From: Anaerolineae bacterium
GTDB taxonomy: Bacteria > Chloroflexota > Anaerolineae > Anaerolineales > Villigracilaceae
Assembly (NCBI GenBank): GCA_022013685.1
Contig: JAKLPV010000054.1
Coordinates: 1-64,000 of the forward strand
Direction: 5' to 3'
DNA length: 64,000 bases
Part shown: piece after piece, positions 24,466-32,453 of the stretch
Layout of the letters: each line of letters begins with the position of its first letter
How positions within the stretch are numbered: the first letter of the stretch is position 1
Translations under genes and position numbers: made by a program
Notes under the pieces: model-generated
Told to the model about the DNA's origin: nothing
What the model saw: the letters and a program-made list of their open reading frames with translations, nothing else
The model's database searches: none

Positions 24466-25281
24466 TTATTTTTTTGACTCAACTTTTCCGCTAAACGGAT
24501 TGATGAATATATCTACTAGCCCTGTATCTGTTTCATATTCAATGCGCCAGTCGCCGTCCCGTATATCAGCCCGTATTCTACACCTATCTTGATTTACTTT
24601 TCCCCCGTTTTTGTTTGCGATTTGAACGGCCTGTTCGGCCGTCGTTTTAAACTTTGTCAGTTCAATATTCCCCCAAGGGAATATGAATAGTTCAGAAAAC
24701 TCACCGTCCCCAGCCCATACTGCTGTTCCCCTCCAGGGAGTCAATGTCAAGTAGCGTGCAGAATAAACTGTCTCCCAACCTATTTTGATTGTTTTGTAAT
24801 AGACAATATGAAAATCATTAAATCCACCAAAGGTGTCACTACAATGACCGATAAAATAAAAACTATAGATGGCCCAACCATCCAAGTCCAAAGGCTCATT
24901 CCATATCTTTTGACTTAGCGCACTGGCAACACGCAAGAAGTCGGCTTGGGTCCACGCGATGTTGTCATACTCAATATCCGGATCATCGAGACGGGGATCC
25001 ATTGCCAACCGTGCAAATACATCCGTCTTGCCTTGCTCCAGGGAGGCAAGGATGGTCTGTGAATTGAACTGGTAATATCCAATCCTGTTGTTGGAATAAC
25101 CACTCAAGAAACCCGGACTCGGCTCAGGCTTCGAATCACGGAGAAAAACCTCGTAGAATGTGAGATCTATGGATGACTTATGGTTTTCGTAGTATCCGTA
25201 GGTCAAGGCGAGTAAAGCCAACAAAGAGACAATTGTCCAAGAAACAGCCTTGATGACGCGCTTTACCATTCGGTTGTTCAT
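24466..25281 (-). CDS. Membrane-anchored extracytoplasmic protein, unknown function
   Basis: About 271 residues: a basic N-terminus, one signal-anchor helix (AVSWTIVSLLALLALTYGYY), then an extracytoplasmic domain rich in aromatic residues. The last 60 residues (TTAEQAVQIANKNGGKVNQ...WRIEYETDTGLVDIFINPFSGKV) look like a PepSY-type fold. ATG 25281 is preferred to 25290 because the latter would leave no spacing from AGGAG. Family not recognised. AT-rich relative to the 25.5-kb region. Confidence 0.6.
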   Translation of the reverse strand: MNNRMVKRVIKAVSWTIVSLLALLALTYGYYENHKSSIDLTFYEVFLRDSKPEPSPGFLSGYSNNRIGYYQFNSQTILASLEQGKTDVFARLAMDPRLDDPDIEYDNIAWTQADFLRVASALSQKIWNEPLDLDGWAIYSFYFIGHCSDTFGGFNDFHIVYYKTIKIGWETVYSARYLTLTPWRGTAVWAGDGEFSELFIFPWGNIELTKFKTTAEQAVQIANKNGGKVNQDRCRIRADIRDGDWRIEYETDTGLVDIFINPFSGKVESKK

Positions 25282-25519
25282 ATTTATCATCTCCTTGTGT
25301 GGTTCAGAATACTCTTCACCGGCGTATAATTGTAGTTCACGTTTTGATGGTTCTTAGAAATCTAATTGCAAATCAGATGAAAACAGCGCTAACACCTTGC
25401 ACATCAGACGGGCTGCCGTGCAACCGTTAAGACGCTTTTGTGGCAAACATTTTTCTCCCGTTTCGCAAGTTGGTTCTCGGCAACCTGCCGGTAACACCAG
25501 CCGATAAGCAGAGGCCATT

Positions 25520-28066
25520 GTGTCAAAAGACGAACTGCTCCAAGCGGCCATCGCCGCCGCCAAAGCGGGAAACCGCGCCCAGGTTGCCGGGTTATTCATG
25601 CAGGTGGTCAAGCTCGACCCGGCCTGTGAACAGGCCTGGCTGGGTTTGGGCTATTGTCTGCCTGAAGCCGATCGGCGCGAATATTGTTTTCGGCGTGTGC
25701 TGGCCATTAACCCGAACAACCGTGTTGCCAGGGCCGAACTGGCGCGTTTATCGAAGCCGGCAGCTCCGCCCCCGGCCCCGGTCCCGGCCCGGCAATCCCC
25801 TTTTGTCGAAAGCGGCAACGCTCCCCGCAGGCCGGTGGAATCTGTTGCTCCGCCGCGCCCCCCCGCGCCGGTCACAGTTCCAAAGGCGGAAGCGCCTGCG
25901 CCCAGGCGGGAAGCAGCTCCCGCAGCGTCCACGCCAGCCGCCGCCAAAGCGCTCCGCCCAAAGCCAGCCGTCAAGAAAAAGAAGAAATCCAACCTGCCGC
26001 TGGTGGCGGCCCTGGCTGCCGTGGCTGGGTTCGTCCTGCTCGGGAGTGTTGTCGGGGTCGGGTATGCAATTTTCGGTTGGGGCAGGCCCTCGGGCCTGGC
26101 TGCAAATCCGCCCGCGCTTGCCAGCCAATCGGGTTCGCAAACCCCTGTCACGCCGCTCGCCACTCCCAGCCCAACCCCCGTTCCGCCAACGCCCATTCCG
26201 AGCCCGCTGCCCACAATCGTTTACACACCGGTCTATGAAGATGTGCCCTGCCCGTTTAACGCGCCCAACGCATCGGTCAACTGTGGATATTTGACTGTCC
26301 CGGAAGATCGCACCGGCGACCCCGAGCGCACGATCAAGCTGGCGGTGGCCGTTTATCGCACCCGCAGTGAAGACCCGGCCGAGCCGGTCGTTTTTTTGCA
26401 GGGAGGTCCGGGGGCCGGGGCGGTTAATTTGAGCGCCAATGCCTATCACGTTCTTGTCTCGCCCTTTCTCGCAAAGCGGGACTTTATTACTTTTGACCAG
26501 CGCGGCACCGGGTTATCTGAACCTGTTCTTGAGTGTGAAGAATTAACAAAAATGTACCTGCAGGATATTCGCGGGCTGATCGATAGTTCAACCCGCGACC
26601 TGGTCTATGCCAACGCATTCCATTCCTGCAGCGGTTTGATGAAGGGCCAGGGAATACAGTTACGGGGGTACAGTACCCTCGAAAGCGCGGCGGACGTGCG
26701 CGACCTGCTTGCTGTGCTGAACTATCCGCAGGCGCATCTGTATGGCGCTTCATACGGGACGCGGCTGGCGCAGGTGATTATGCGCGAGTATCCGCAGATC
26801 GTGAAAACCGCAATCATCGATTCTGTTGTCCCGGTCGATACAAGCCTTTTCGGCAATTATTCCAACTCGATCACATCCGGGCTGGAGACGTTGTTCAGCA
26901 ACTGCGCCATCGATCCGCAGTGTAACGCCGCCTACCCCGATCTGGAAAATACATTTTGGAATCTGGTCAAAGAATTGGACGAAAACCCGGTTACGGTGAC
27001 GAGTTCAGATTACCCGACCGGGCTGGTTACTCAAACTGTGACCGGTGAGACGCTGATCAACCTGGTTCTGGGATCGATTAAAAGCTCTCGCTTCATAGAT
27101 ACAGCGCCTCAAACCATTTCCCGTTTCAAAGGCGGAGATTTCTCGACCCTGGTCATGCAGCAATCTTCCTTGCTTTTCATGTTCGATGATTTTGCTTCGG
27201 GCCTGTTCATCAACATGACCTGCCATGAACAGGTGCTTTCGACCACGCTCGAAGACGCCCGGACGGAAGCAAACCAACTGATCATCAGGGATTACGCCTG
27301 GCTTCCTTTTTATGGGGATGTCGACGATGTATTTAAGACTTGCGAATCCTGGGGCGCGGCGGCCCCGGCCTATGGCGAAAACAGCCCGACGATCAGCGGC
27401 ATTCCTTCCTTGATCATCACCGGTTCCTACGACCCTACCACGCCGCCCGATTACGGCAAACAGATCGCAGCCCATTTGAGCAACAGTTATTACTTTGAAT
27501 TTCCAACGCTGGGGCACACCCCCACCGCGGCTGATTCTTCGGGCTGCGCAATGGATATTGTTTTGCAGTTTCTCGATAACCCCGGGGCCGAACCCGACCG
27601 CGCCTGTTTGGGTGAGTTGGAGAAGCCCGTTTTCGTTGTCCCTTACACAGGCGATCCCCCGTTGGGGTTAAAAACCGTAACATCTTACGGGATCAAAATG
27701 AGCGTTCCCAAAGATTGGCATGAATCCGGCGAAGGATTTTACTACCGGGGGAATTCGCCATTCGATATCACCGAAGTGGGCATTTTGGTGCTTCCTGTCA
27801 GCATCGATAACATCGAAGAATTTTTTTCGTCAAAAGTGAATGGCTATCGCGGGCTGGACGGCCCGCTGATCCCTGCCGGGGAGCGGAGCGCAAACGGGTT
27901 TACCTGGCAGCTTTACACCTCGTCTTCGTATGGCCGCCCGGTTGATATTGCCATGGTCGAAGATCGAGGCTGGTCGATTATCGTGATGCAATTCTGCAAC
28001 CAGGATGAACACGATGCGCTTTACCGGACCGTGTTTTTGCCGATCGTTGACTCTGCAAGCCGGTGA
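25520..28066 (+). CDS. TPR/membrane-anchored alpha/beta-hydrolase (tripeptidyl-aminopeptidase type)
   Basis: A three-part protein of 848 residues. Residues 1-75 form tetratricopeptide-like helices (AAKAGNRAQVAGLFMQVVKLDPACEQAWLGLGYC). A Pro/Ala linker leads to one membrane helix after KKKKSN (~residues 160-185). From ~235 there is a TAP-type hydrolase: DVPCPF, QGGPGAGAV, DQRGTGLSEP, nucleophile S411 in GASYGTRLA, D638 in TGSYDPTTPP and H666 in TLGHTP. The last 130 residues form an extra domain. It probably cleaves peptides or proline esters outside the cell, with the TPR part facing the cytoplasm. The start is GTG (25520). It overlaps the next gene's start region. Confidence 0.8.
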   Translation: MSKDELLQAAIAAAKAGNRAQVAGLFMQVVKLDPACEQAWLGLGYCLPEADRREYCFRRVLAINPNNRVARAELARLSKPAAPPPAPVPARQSPFVESGNAPRRPVESVAPPRPPAPVTVPKAEAPAPRREAAPAASTPAAAKALRPKPAVKKKKKSNLPLVAALAAVAGFVLLGSVVGVGYAIFGWGRPSGLAANPPALASQSGSQTPVTPLATPSPTPVPPTPIPSPLPTIVYTPVYEDVPCPFNAPNASVNCGYLTVPEDRTGDPERTIKLAVAVYRTRSEDPAEPVVFLQGGPGAGAVNLSANAYHVLVSPFLAKRDFITFDQRGTGLSEPVLECEELTKMYLQDIRGLIDSSTRDLVYANAFHSCSGLMKGQGIQLRGYSTLESAADVRDLLAVLNYPQAHLYGASYGTRLAQVIMREYPQIVKTAIIDSVVPVDTSLFGNYSNSITSGLETLFSNCAIDPQCNAAYPDLENTFWNLVKELDENPVTVTSSDYPTGLVTQTVTGETLINLVLGSIKSSRFIDTAPQTISRFKGGDFSTLVMQQSSLLFMFDDFASGLFINMTCHEQVLSTTLEDARTEANQLIIRDYAWLPFYGDVDDVFKTCESWGAAAPAYGENSPTISGIPSLIITGSYDPTTPPDYGKQIAAHLSNSYYFEFPTLGHTPTAADSSGCAMDIVLQFLDNPGAEPDRACLGELEKPVFVVPYTGDPPLGLKTVTSYGIKMSVPKDWHESGEGFYYRGNSPFDITEVGILVLPVSIDNIEEFFSSKVNGYRGLDGPLIPAGERSANGFTWQLYTSSSYGRPVDIAMVEDRGWSIIVMQFCNQDEHDALYRTVFLPIVDSASR

Positions 28067-28068
28067 TT

Positions 28069-28986
28069 ATGTTGCAGCTTACTGATATTTTCATTCGTAA
28101 CATCCGCAGCGCTTTCGGCGCCGAGGGTGAGCGCTGGCTGGCGGATTTGCCTGACCTGCTGAACAAAGCGGCCCGCCGCTGGGATTTGTCTCTGGGCGAG
28201 CCGTTCTTGCTTTCCTATAACTACGTCTGCGCCGCGACCCGCGCCGACGGAACACAGGCTGTCTTGAAAATCGGCGTCCCCAACCGCGAGCTGAAGAGCG
28301 AGATGACCGCCCTGCGCCTGTTCGACGGGGAAGGGGCCTGCCGCCTGCTCGACGCCGACGATGAGAATTGCGCCTTTCTGTTGGAGCGGTTGTGGCCCGG
28401 GGAAATGCTCGTCAGCCTGCAAGACGACGAAGCCCGCACCCACATCGCCTGCGAAGTGATGACCCGCCTGTGGCGGCCGGCTCCGCCCGAGCTGCCGTTC
28501 ATCCCACTCTCCTCCTGGTTTGCGGAATTGGACAAACTGCGCCCCGGCTATGGCGGCGGAACGGGGCCGTTTCCGCGCTGGTTGGTGGAGCGGGTCGAGG
28601 CGCTTTTGCCCGATTTGCTGCATCCGTCAAACCCACAGACGCTGATCCACGGCGATTTTCACCATTTCAACGTGCTGAGCGCAGAGCGCAGTGAATGCGG
28701 CTGGCTGGCGATCGACCCGAAAGGCGTGGTTGGGCCTGTTGGCTACGAGGTTGGCCCGCTGCTGATCAATCCCTGGGACGATTTGCTGAAATCGGATGAC
28801 CCTGTCCGCATCACCGAGCGCCGTCTGGCGATATTATCGGAGCACCTGGGTTTTTCCCCTGCTTATTTGCGCGATTGGGGGTTGTGCCACTGCCTGCTTT
28901 CGGCCTGGTGGGATATGGACGAAACAGGCCGGGGCGGCGAGTATGCGCTGGCTTGCGCTGAAACGCTGGCAAAGGCCGGGGTTTAG
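28069..28986 (+). CDS. APH(6)/hydroxyurea-type antibiotic kinase
   Basis: A phosphotransferase of the APH(6)/Hur family (streptomycin 6-kinase and relatives), 305 residues. The catalytic loop is H194-GDFHHFN and the metal-binding DPKG starts at D216, followed by VGPVGYEVGPLLINP, highly typical of APH(6). The ATP-site Lys is in AVLKIG. Members phosphorylate streptomycin, but many chromosomal homologues have unknown substrates. The start is ATG 28069; GTG 28063 overlapping the upstream stop is the alternative. A strong terminator follows. Confidence 0.85.
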   Translation: MLQLTDIFIRNIRSAFGAEGERWLADLPDLLNKAARRWDLSLGEPFLLSYNYVCAATRADGTQAVLKIGVPNRELKSEMTALRLFDGEGACRLLDADDENCAFLLERLWPGEMLVSLQDDEARTHIACEVMTRLWRPAPPELPFIPLSSWFAELDKLRPGYGGGTGPFPRWLVERVEALLPDLLHPSNPQTLIHGDFHHFNVLSAERSECGWLAIDPKGVVGPVGYEVGPLLINPWDDLLKSDDPVRITERRLAILSEHLGFSPAYLRDWGLCHCLLSAWWDMDETGRGGEYALACAETLAKAGV

Positions 28987-28988
28987 TA

Positions 28989-29064
28989 CCGGAACTTTCC
29001 TGTTTTGTAGAGTAAAAACGGCGCAATTCAGCCGTTTTTACTCTACATTTTTATGAAGTTCCGG
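28989..29064. terminator. Strong bidirectional terminator between convergent genes
   Basis: A perfect 16-bp stem GTAGAGTAAAAACGGC/GCCGTTTTTACTCTAC with 8-nt loop (29007-29046), flanked by an outer CCGGAACTT/AAGTTCCGG pair (28989-28997 and 29056-29064). T- or A-rich runs flank both sides. It serves the APH-like gene (+) and mgtC (-). Confidence 0.85.
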
Positions 29065-29066
29065 CA

Positions 29067-29693
29067 CTAGTAATCCAGCGAGAGAATTTCGGAATTCCGG
29101 GCTACCTGGTGCGCGAAGAGTTCCTGCTTTGCCAGGGGCCCGCGCGTATCCCATTCGCCTATAAAACGGTCACCATGTTTGTATTCACGTTTTTGCAGAA
29201 CGTGAATTTTTAATTTGCTGAACTTGGCATCCAGTTCGTCCAGCTTTTTAACGTTGGCTACGCTGATGCGATAGGTGCGCACCTCGCGGCCCAGGGCATC
29301 CAGCCAGCGGTCGAAACGCGCAAAGATCCACAGGACAGCGATCACCATCGCGCCGGTGGCTGCCGCCAGCATAAATTCTCCCATGCCCACCGACATCCCG
29401 GCTGCGGCTGCGGCCCAGATTGAGGAAGCGGTTGTCAGTCCCTTTACCCGTCCTTCAGCGAACAAGATCACCCCCGCGCCCAAAAAGCCAACGCCGCTGA
29501 CGATCTGGGCTGCAATACGGGCATCCTGCTCGAATTTCAGCGAGAGTATGGTGAACAGGGCCGCCCCGACCGTGATCAGGGTGATGGTGCGCAGCCCGGC
29601 GCTTTTGTTGTGCATTTCACGTTCAAGGCCAATGAGGGCCCCGATTAACAGCGCGACGGCCAGTTTCATGAAATCTTCGGGGGAAACAAACAT
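29067..29693 (-). CDS. MgtC/SapB family membrane protein
   Basis: 208 residues: four or five N-terminal helices carrying ALLIGALIGLEREMHNKSAGLRTITLITVGAALFTILS and GVGFLGAGVILFAEGRVKGLTTASSIWAAAAAG (the MgtC signature), plus a C-terminal ACT-like soluble domain. MgtC proteins help cells cope with low Mg2+ and modulate F-ATPase activity in enterobacteria; the role here is inferred. A hairpin with T-tract lies immediately before its GAAAGGA ribosome binding site. Confidence 0.9.
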   Translation of the reverse strand: MFVSPEDFMKLAVALLIGALIGLEREMHNKSAGLRTITLITVGAALFTILSLKFEQDARIAAQIVSGVGFLGAGVILFAEGRVKGLTTASSIWAAAAAGMSVGMGEFMLAAATGAMVIAVLWIFARFDRWLDALGREVRTYRISVANVKKLDELDAKFSKLKIHVLQKREYKHGDRFIGEWDTRGPLAKQELFAHQVARNSEILSLDY

Positions 29694-29707
29694 GAGCTTT
29701 TCCTTTC

Positions 29708-29747
29708 AAAAAACAAAGCGGGCAACCCTGAAATAGGTTGCCCGCTT
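29708..29747 (-). terminator. Terminator-like hairpin directly before the mgtC ribosome binding site
   Basis: AAGCGGGCAACC/GGTTGCCCGCTT, 12 bp, loop 8 nt (29716-29747), followed on the minus strand by TGTTTTTT (29708-29715) and then GAAAGGA and the start codon. A second AAGCGGG (29761-29755) lies just upstream and could pair with the 3' arm instead. It can end transcription from plsY or act as an attenuator. Confidence 0.65.
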
Positions 29748-29807
29748 AATTTTACCCGCTTTTAAGGGTTAGACTTGTTGCAAAAGTTGTATTTTTATTT
29801 GTAACTG

Positions 29808-29905
29808 TCCTTCGACTGCGCTTACTTGATTAAGTTATCGCTGTCCTGAGCGGAGGGCGAAGCGTATTTTGCGCAGCCCAAAGTCGAAGGACGCTCCGCT
29901 CAGGA
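29808..29905. repeat. REP-like palindrome cluster between plsY and mgtC
   Basis: Three half-units: TCCTTCGACTGCGC (29808), TCCTGAGCGGAG...AGTCGAAGGA (29844-29891) and CGCTCCGCTCAGGA (29892-29905). The last two form a long hairpin through TCCTGAGCGGAG/CTCCGCTCAGGA. Confidence 0.8.
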
Positions 29906-29934
29906 CTTGTTGTAGCACTTATGCAAGAGGCTTG

Positions 29935-30639
29935 TTATTCGATGTCTTGAACCGCTTCTTCGGCGCTGATTTTCTCTTTCCTTGCCTTGAGCTTGCCGTG
30001 CAGGCTGATGCCAACCACGCGCTCGCTGCCGCTTATCAGCTTTTTCAGGTTGGGACGCAAGGCCCACAGCAGCAGGAGTTCAGCCAGGACGCCGTACAGC
30101 ACATAGATCCAGGGGGAGTATCCGAGCCAGGCGCGCACAGCAAAAACCACGATGGCTGTCAGGCCGACGCTAATGGTTGTCACGGAAGCGTACCCCAGCC
30201 CAAAAAAGACCAGCGCCCCCACCGGAATGACGATCAGCCCGGCGATCGGCCATAAACCGAGCGCCCCGCCTGCTGCCGGGCCGCCGCCCGCTCCGCCGCG
30301 CAAACGCTTGAATTTGCCGTTTTCATCGAAGTCCGGTAGAAAGGCCGAGTAGTTATGTCCCAGGATCGCGCCAACCGGGGCCAGCACATGCACCCATTCG
30401 CTGCCGGTCAGTGCCTGGGCAATCCAGACTGCGGCAGCGCCTTTGAGAATATCCATTACGGCGGTACCCAGCCCGGCCCAAAAACCGGCGGCGCGCAGGG
30501 CGTTGGTGCCGCCGGTGCGTCCGCTTTCAACATTGCGAATATCTTTGCCGGTCTTCAACTTGACGATGATCAAGCCAAAGGGAATCGAGCCTAACAAGTA
30601 ACCGAGTAAAACCAGTCCGGCATCCAATAGGAATTGCAT
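29935..30639 (-). CDS. plsY: Glycerol-3-phosphate acyltransferase PlsY
   Basis: A membrane acyltransferase using acyl-phosphate to make lysophosphatidate, the first step in phospholipid synthesis. The 234-residue protein has five to seven helices, motif 1 LLGSIPFGLIIVKLKTGKDIRNVESGRTGGTNALRAAG, a GHNYSAFLPDFDENGKFKRLRGG segment (motif 2, GHx-F) and a third glycine-rich motif. The tail (KARKEKISAEEAVQDIE) is longer than usual and charged. plsC is elsewhere at 48335. Confidence 0.92.
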   Translation of the reverse strand: MQFLLDAGLVLLGYLLGSIPFGLIIVKLKTGKDIRNVESGRTGGTNALRAAGFWAGLGTAVMDILKGAAAVWIAQALTGSEWVHVLAPVGAILGHNYSAFLPDFDENGKFKRLRGGAGGGPAAGGALGLWPIAGLIVIPVGALVFFGLGYASVTTISVGLTAIVVFAVRAWLGYSPWIYVLYGVLAELLLLWALRPNLKKLISGSERVVGISLHGKLKARKEKISAEEAVQDIE

Positions 30640-30698
30640 CCTCTTGCCTCCAAATGAATTGTTTGTTTGATAAAGGTAACACAGAAGCAGCAGTGAAG

Positions 30699-31112
30699 TT
30701 ACATGGCAGAGATATCGAGTGGGATTTCGGTTGCGCTTGTCTGGTCAAGCCAAAAGGCGCGGGCTTGCCATTCATTGTCGCACAGTGACCAGATCAGGGC
30801 GGCCGCTTCGTAGCGCGCTTCGTCAATGTCTGTTTGTGATGGGGTTTCCGGGCCGCGTGGATGGGAGTGGTAAATGGCGATCAGTTCCAGGCCGGATTCT
30901 TCAATGGCCTCGAAGGCCTTTAACTGCTCATACGGGTTCATGCGAAAGCGCACCGGACTGTTGAGCGCATTGGAGATCGGATAAACCACCTCGGCCTGGC
31001 TCCCGCGCCCGGCAATTAATCCACAGGCTTCGCGCGGGGCTGCGGCGCTGACCTGCTCTCGCATTTCCCGCCACAGCCGCACAGGCAGGTTAATCCGTTT
31101 GGGTTTCATCAT
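30699..31112 (-). CDS. M67 (JAMM/MPN+) metallopeptidase
   Basis: 137 residues with the JAMM zinc motif complete: Glu in REACGLIAG, then YHSHPRGPETPSQTDID (HxHx7SxxD). In bacteria such short JAMM proteins process the C-terminus of ubiquitin-like sulfur carriers (ThiS/MoaD/CysO type) or act as isopeptidases. No ThiS-like gene is adjacent. It overlaps the upstream membrane-protein gene by 4 bp, so the two are cotranscribed. Confidence 0.88.
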   Translation of the reverse strand: MMKPKRINLPVRLWREMREQVSAAAPREACGLIAGRGSQAEVVYPISNALNSPVRFRMNPYEQLKAFEAIEESGLELIAIYHSHPRGPETPSQTDIDEARYEAAALIWSLCDNEWQARAFWLDQTSATEIPLDISAM

Positions 31113-31921
31113 CTCAGGATGAAGGCTGCCAGCCAGAATAAGGCAAAATAAACGGCGGCTTCGGTCAGGGCGCGGCGCGCGGACATTGCATCCCCAAGAT
31201 TAATAGCCAGCCCGCTCAAAGCGTACAGCGGCGCGAGCGTTGCCAGCCCGTATTGCACGGGAGATAGCGGCCAGTAATGCAGCGCCGCCGCGATCTGGGC
31301 GCAGGCCATGGCAATCCCGATGGCCCATTGCCATTCCCAGCGGCCGTTGCGCAGGTGGATGGCGCGCAGGCTGACCAGCCCTGCCGCCGGAAAGAGCACC
31401 AGCAAGATCAGGATCAGGCGCGCGCCTGAAAATGAAAGCGCGCTGGCAAGTATGATGAATAGTGAAAACGAAACGGCAATCAATCCGGCAGAAGCAAACG
31501 CATAACGCGTATCAGATGAATCGAGCACGATGTATTCGGCCACAAAGACCATCAATAGCAAGGCCCCGCCCAGGAAGAAACTGACCCACCAGGCCGAGCC
31601 GGGAGGCAGGTTGTAGAGCGGAATTCCCAGCGCAAAGGCGGTCAGGGTGGGCAGTATCCAGTGTTGCAGGCTGATTTCCGATTCAAAGGTGGGATGGCTG
31701 CGCAGGATCCAGTCCATCCCTGCCGCGGTCAGGGCTGCGGCAAAAAAAACGGTTAGCAGGTTCAGGTTGAGCGGGATAGAGAGCGCCAGGCCCAGCAGGT
31801 TCCAATTCAATACCGGGCTTGGGGTTTCCAGGAGACGGGGCAGGGCGTAGGTAAGCAGTACCCCGGCAGAGAGTATGCTGAGACGGTTGGCGTCAGGTGT
31901 ATGGCGGCGGATTTCATCCAT
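31109..31921 (-). CDS. Conserved membrane protein of unknown function
   Basis: About 270 residues with eight hydrophobic segments, short loops and no motif I recognise. It begins MDEIRRHTPDANRLSILSAGVLL. ATG 31921 has AAAGG upstream; the in-frame ATG at 31963 has none. It overlaps the JAMM gene by 4 bp. It may relate to small membrane proteins (DUF5656-like) common in Chloroflexota, a weak guess. Confidence 0.6.
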   Translation of the reverse strand: MDEIRRHTPDANRLSILSAGVLLTYALPRLLETPSPVLNWNLLGLALSIPLNLNLLTVFFAAALTAAGMDWILRSHPTFESEISLQHWILPTLTAFALGIPLYNLPPGSAWWVSFFLGGALLLMVFVAEYIVLDSSDTRYAFASAGLIAVSFSLFIILASALSFSGARLILILLVLFPAAGLVSLRAIHLRNGRWEWQWAIGIAMACAQIAAALHYWPLSPVQYGLATLAPLYALSGLAINLGDAMSARRALTEAAVYFALFWLAAFILR

Positions 31922-32003
31922 CAATATGATTTTACCTTTAGAGACCGCTTTTGGGAAATTCATTTCGTTTTGGCATCTGCATGACTTAACCCTAAGCCTG
32001 ATT

Positions 32004-32009
32004 TATAAT
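32004..32009 (+). promoter_or_regulatory. -10 box TATAAT of a near-leaderless mRNA
   Basis: A perfect TATAAT ends 6 bp before the ATG at 32016, so the thioesterase transcript should begin at or within a few bases of the start codon. There is no Shine-Dalgarno sequence, consistent with leaderless translation. The -35 is weak (TGACTT at 31982). Confidence 0.5.
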
Positions 32010-32015
32010 CATGTC

Positions 32016-32438
32016 ATGACTGATTATCACTTTTATCATCCCATCGAAGTTCGTTATGCCGACATCGATGCCCAGGGCCATCTCAACAACGCCAAATTCC
32101 TGACCTTTTTCGAGCAAGCGCGCATCCAATACCTGCGCCGCCTGGGTTTGTTTTCAGGTGAGCAGTCTTTTATGGATATTGGCGTGATTTTGGCCGATAT
32201 CCATATTGCTTTTCGCGCCCCGGTCTTGTGGGGCATGGATGTGCGCGTGGGGGTCAAGACTGTCAAGCTGGGCAACAAGTCGATGACTGTGGCGCAATGC
32301 CTGAAAAACGGCCCGGACGGCTCGATCATGGCTGAAGGCGAGGTGGTGCTTGTTACCTATGATTACCACAGCGGCGTGACTTTGCCCATTCCTCAAGCCT
32401 GGCATGAAACAATTTCGCGGTTTGAATCTTTACCCTAA
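32016..32438 (+). CDS. Acyl-CoA thioesterase (4-hydroxybenzoyl-CoA thioesterase family)
   Basis: 140-residue hotdog protein. The N-terminal EVRYADIDAQGHLNNAKFLTFFEQAR contains the catalytic Asp of the 4HBT family (RYADIDxxGHxNN). The rest matches YbgC/FcbC-type enzymes: ADIHIAFRAPVLWGMDVRVGVKTVKLGNKSMTVAQ. Substrate unknown, probably short or aromatic acyl-CoA. The gene starts directly behind TATAAT. It is followed 15 bp later by the M42 peptidase. Confidence 0.87.
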   Translation: MTDYHFYHPIEVRYADIDAQGHLNNAKFLTFFEQARIQYLRRLGLFSGEQSFMDIGVILADIHIAFRAPVLWGMDVRVGVKTVKLGNKSMTVAQCLKNGPDGSIMAEGEVVLVTYDYHSGVTLPIPQAWHETISRFESLP

Positions 32439-32453
32439 AAAAAGGAATTCCCC

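Noticed and set aside
25282-25519. Gene in the 238-bp gap before the TPR-hydrolase
   Set aside because: Short frames only, no ribosome binding site or similarity; treated as a divergent promoter region.
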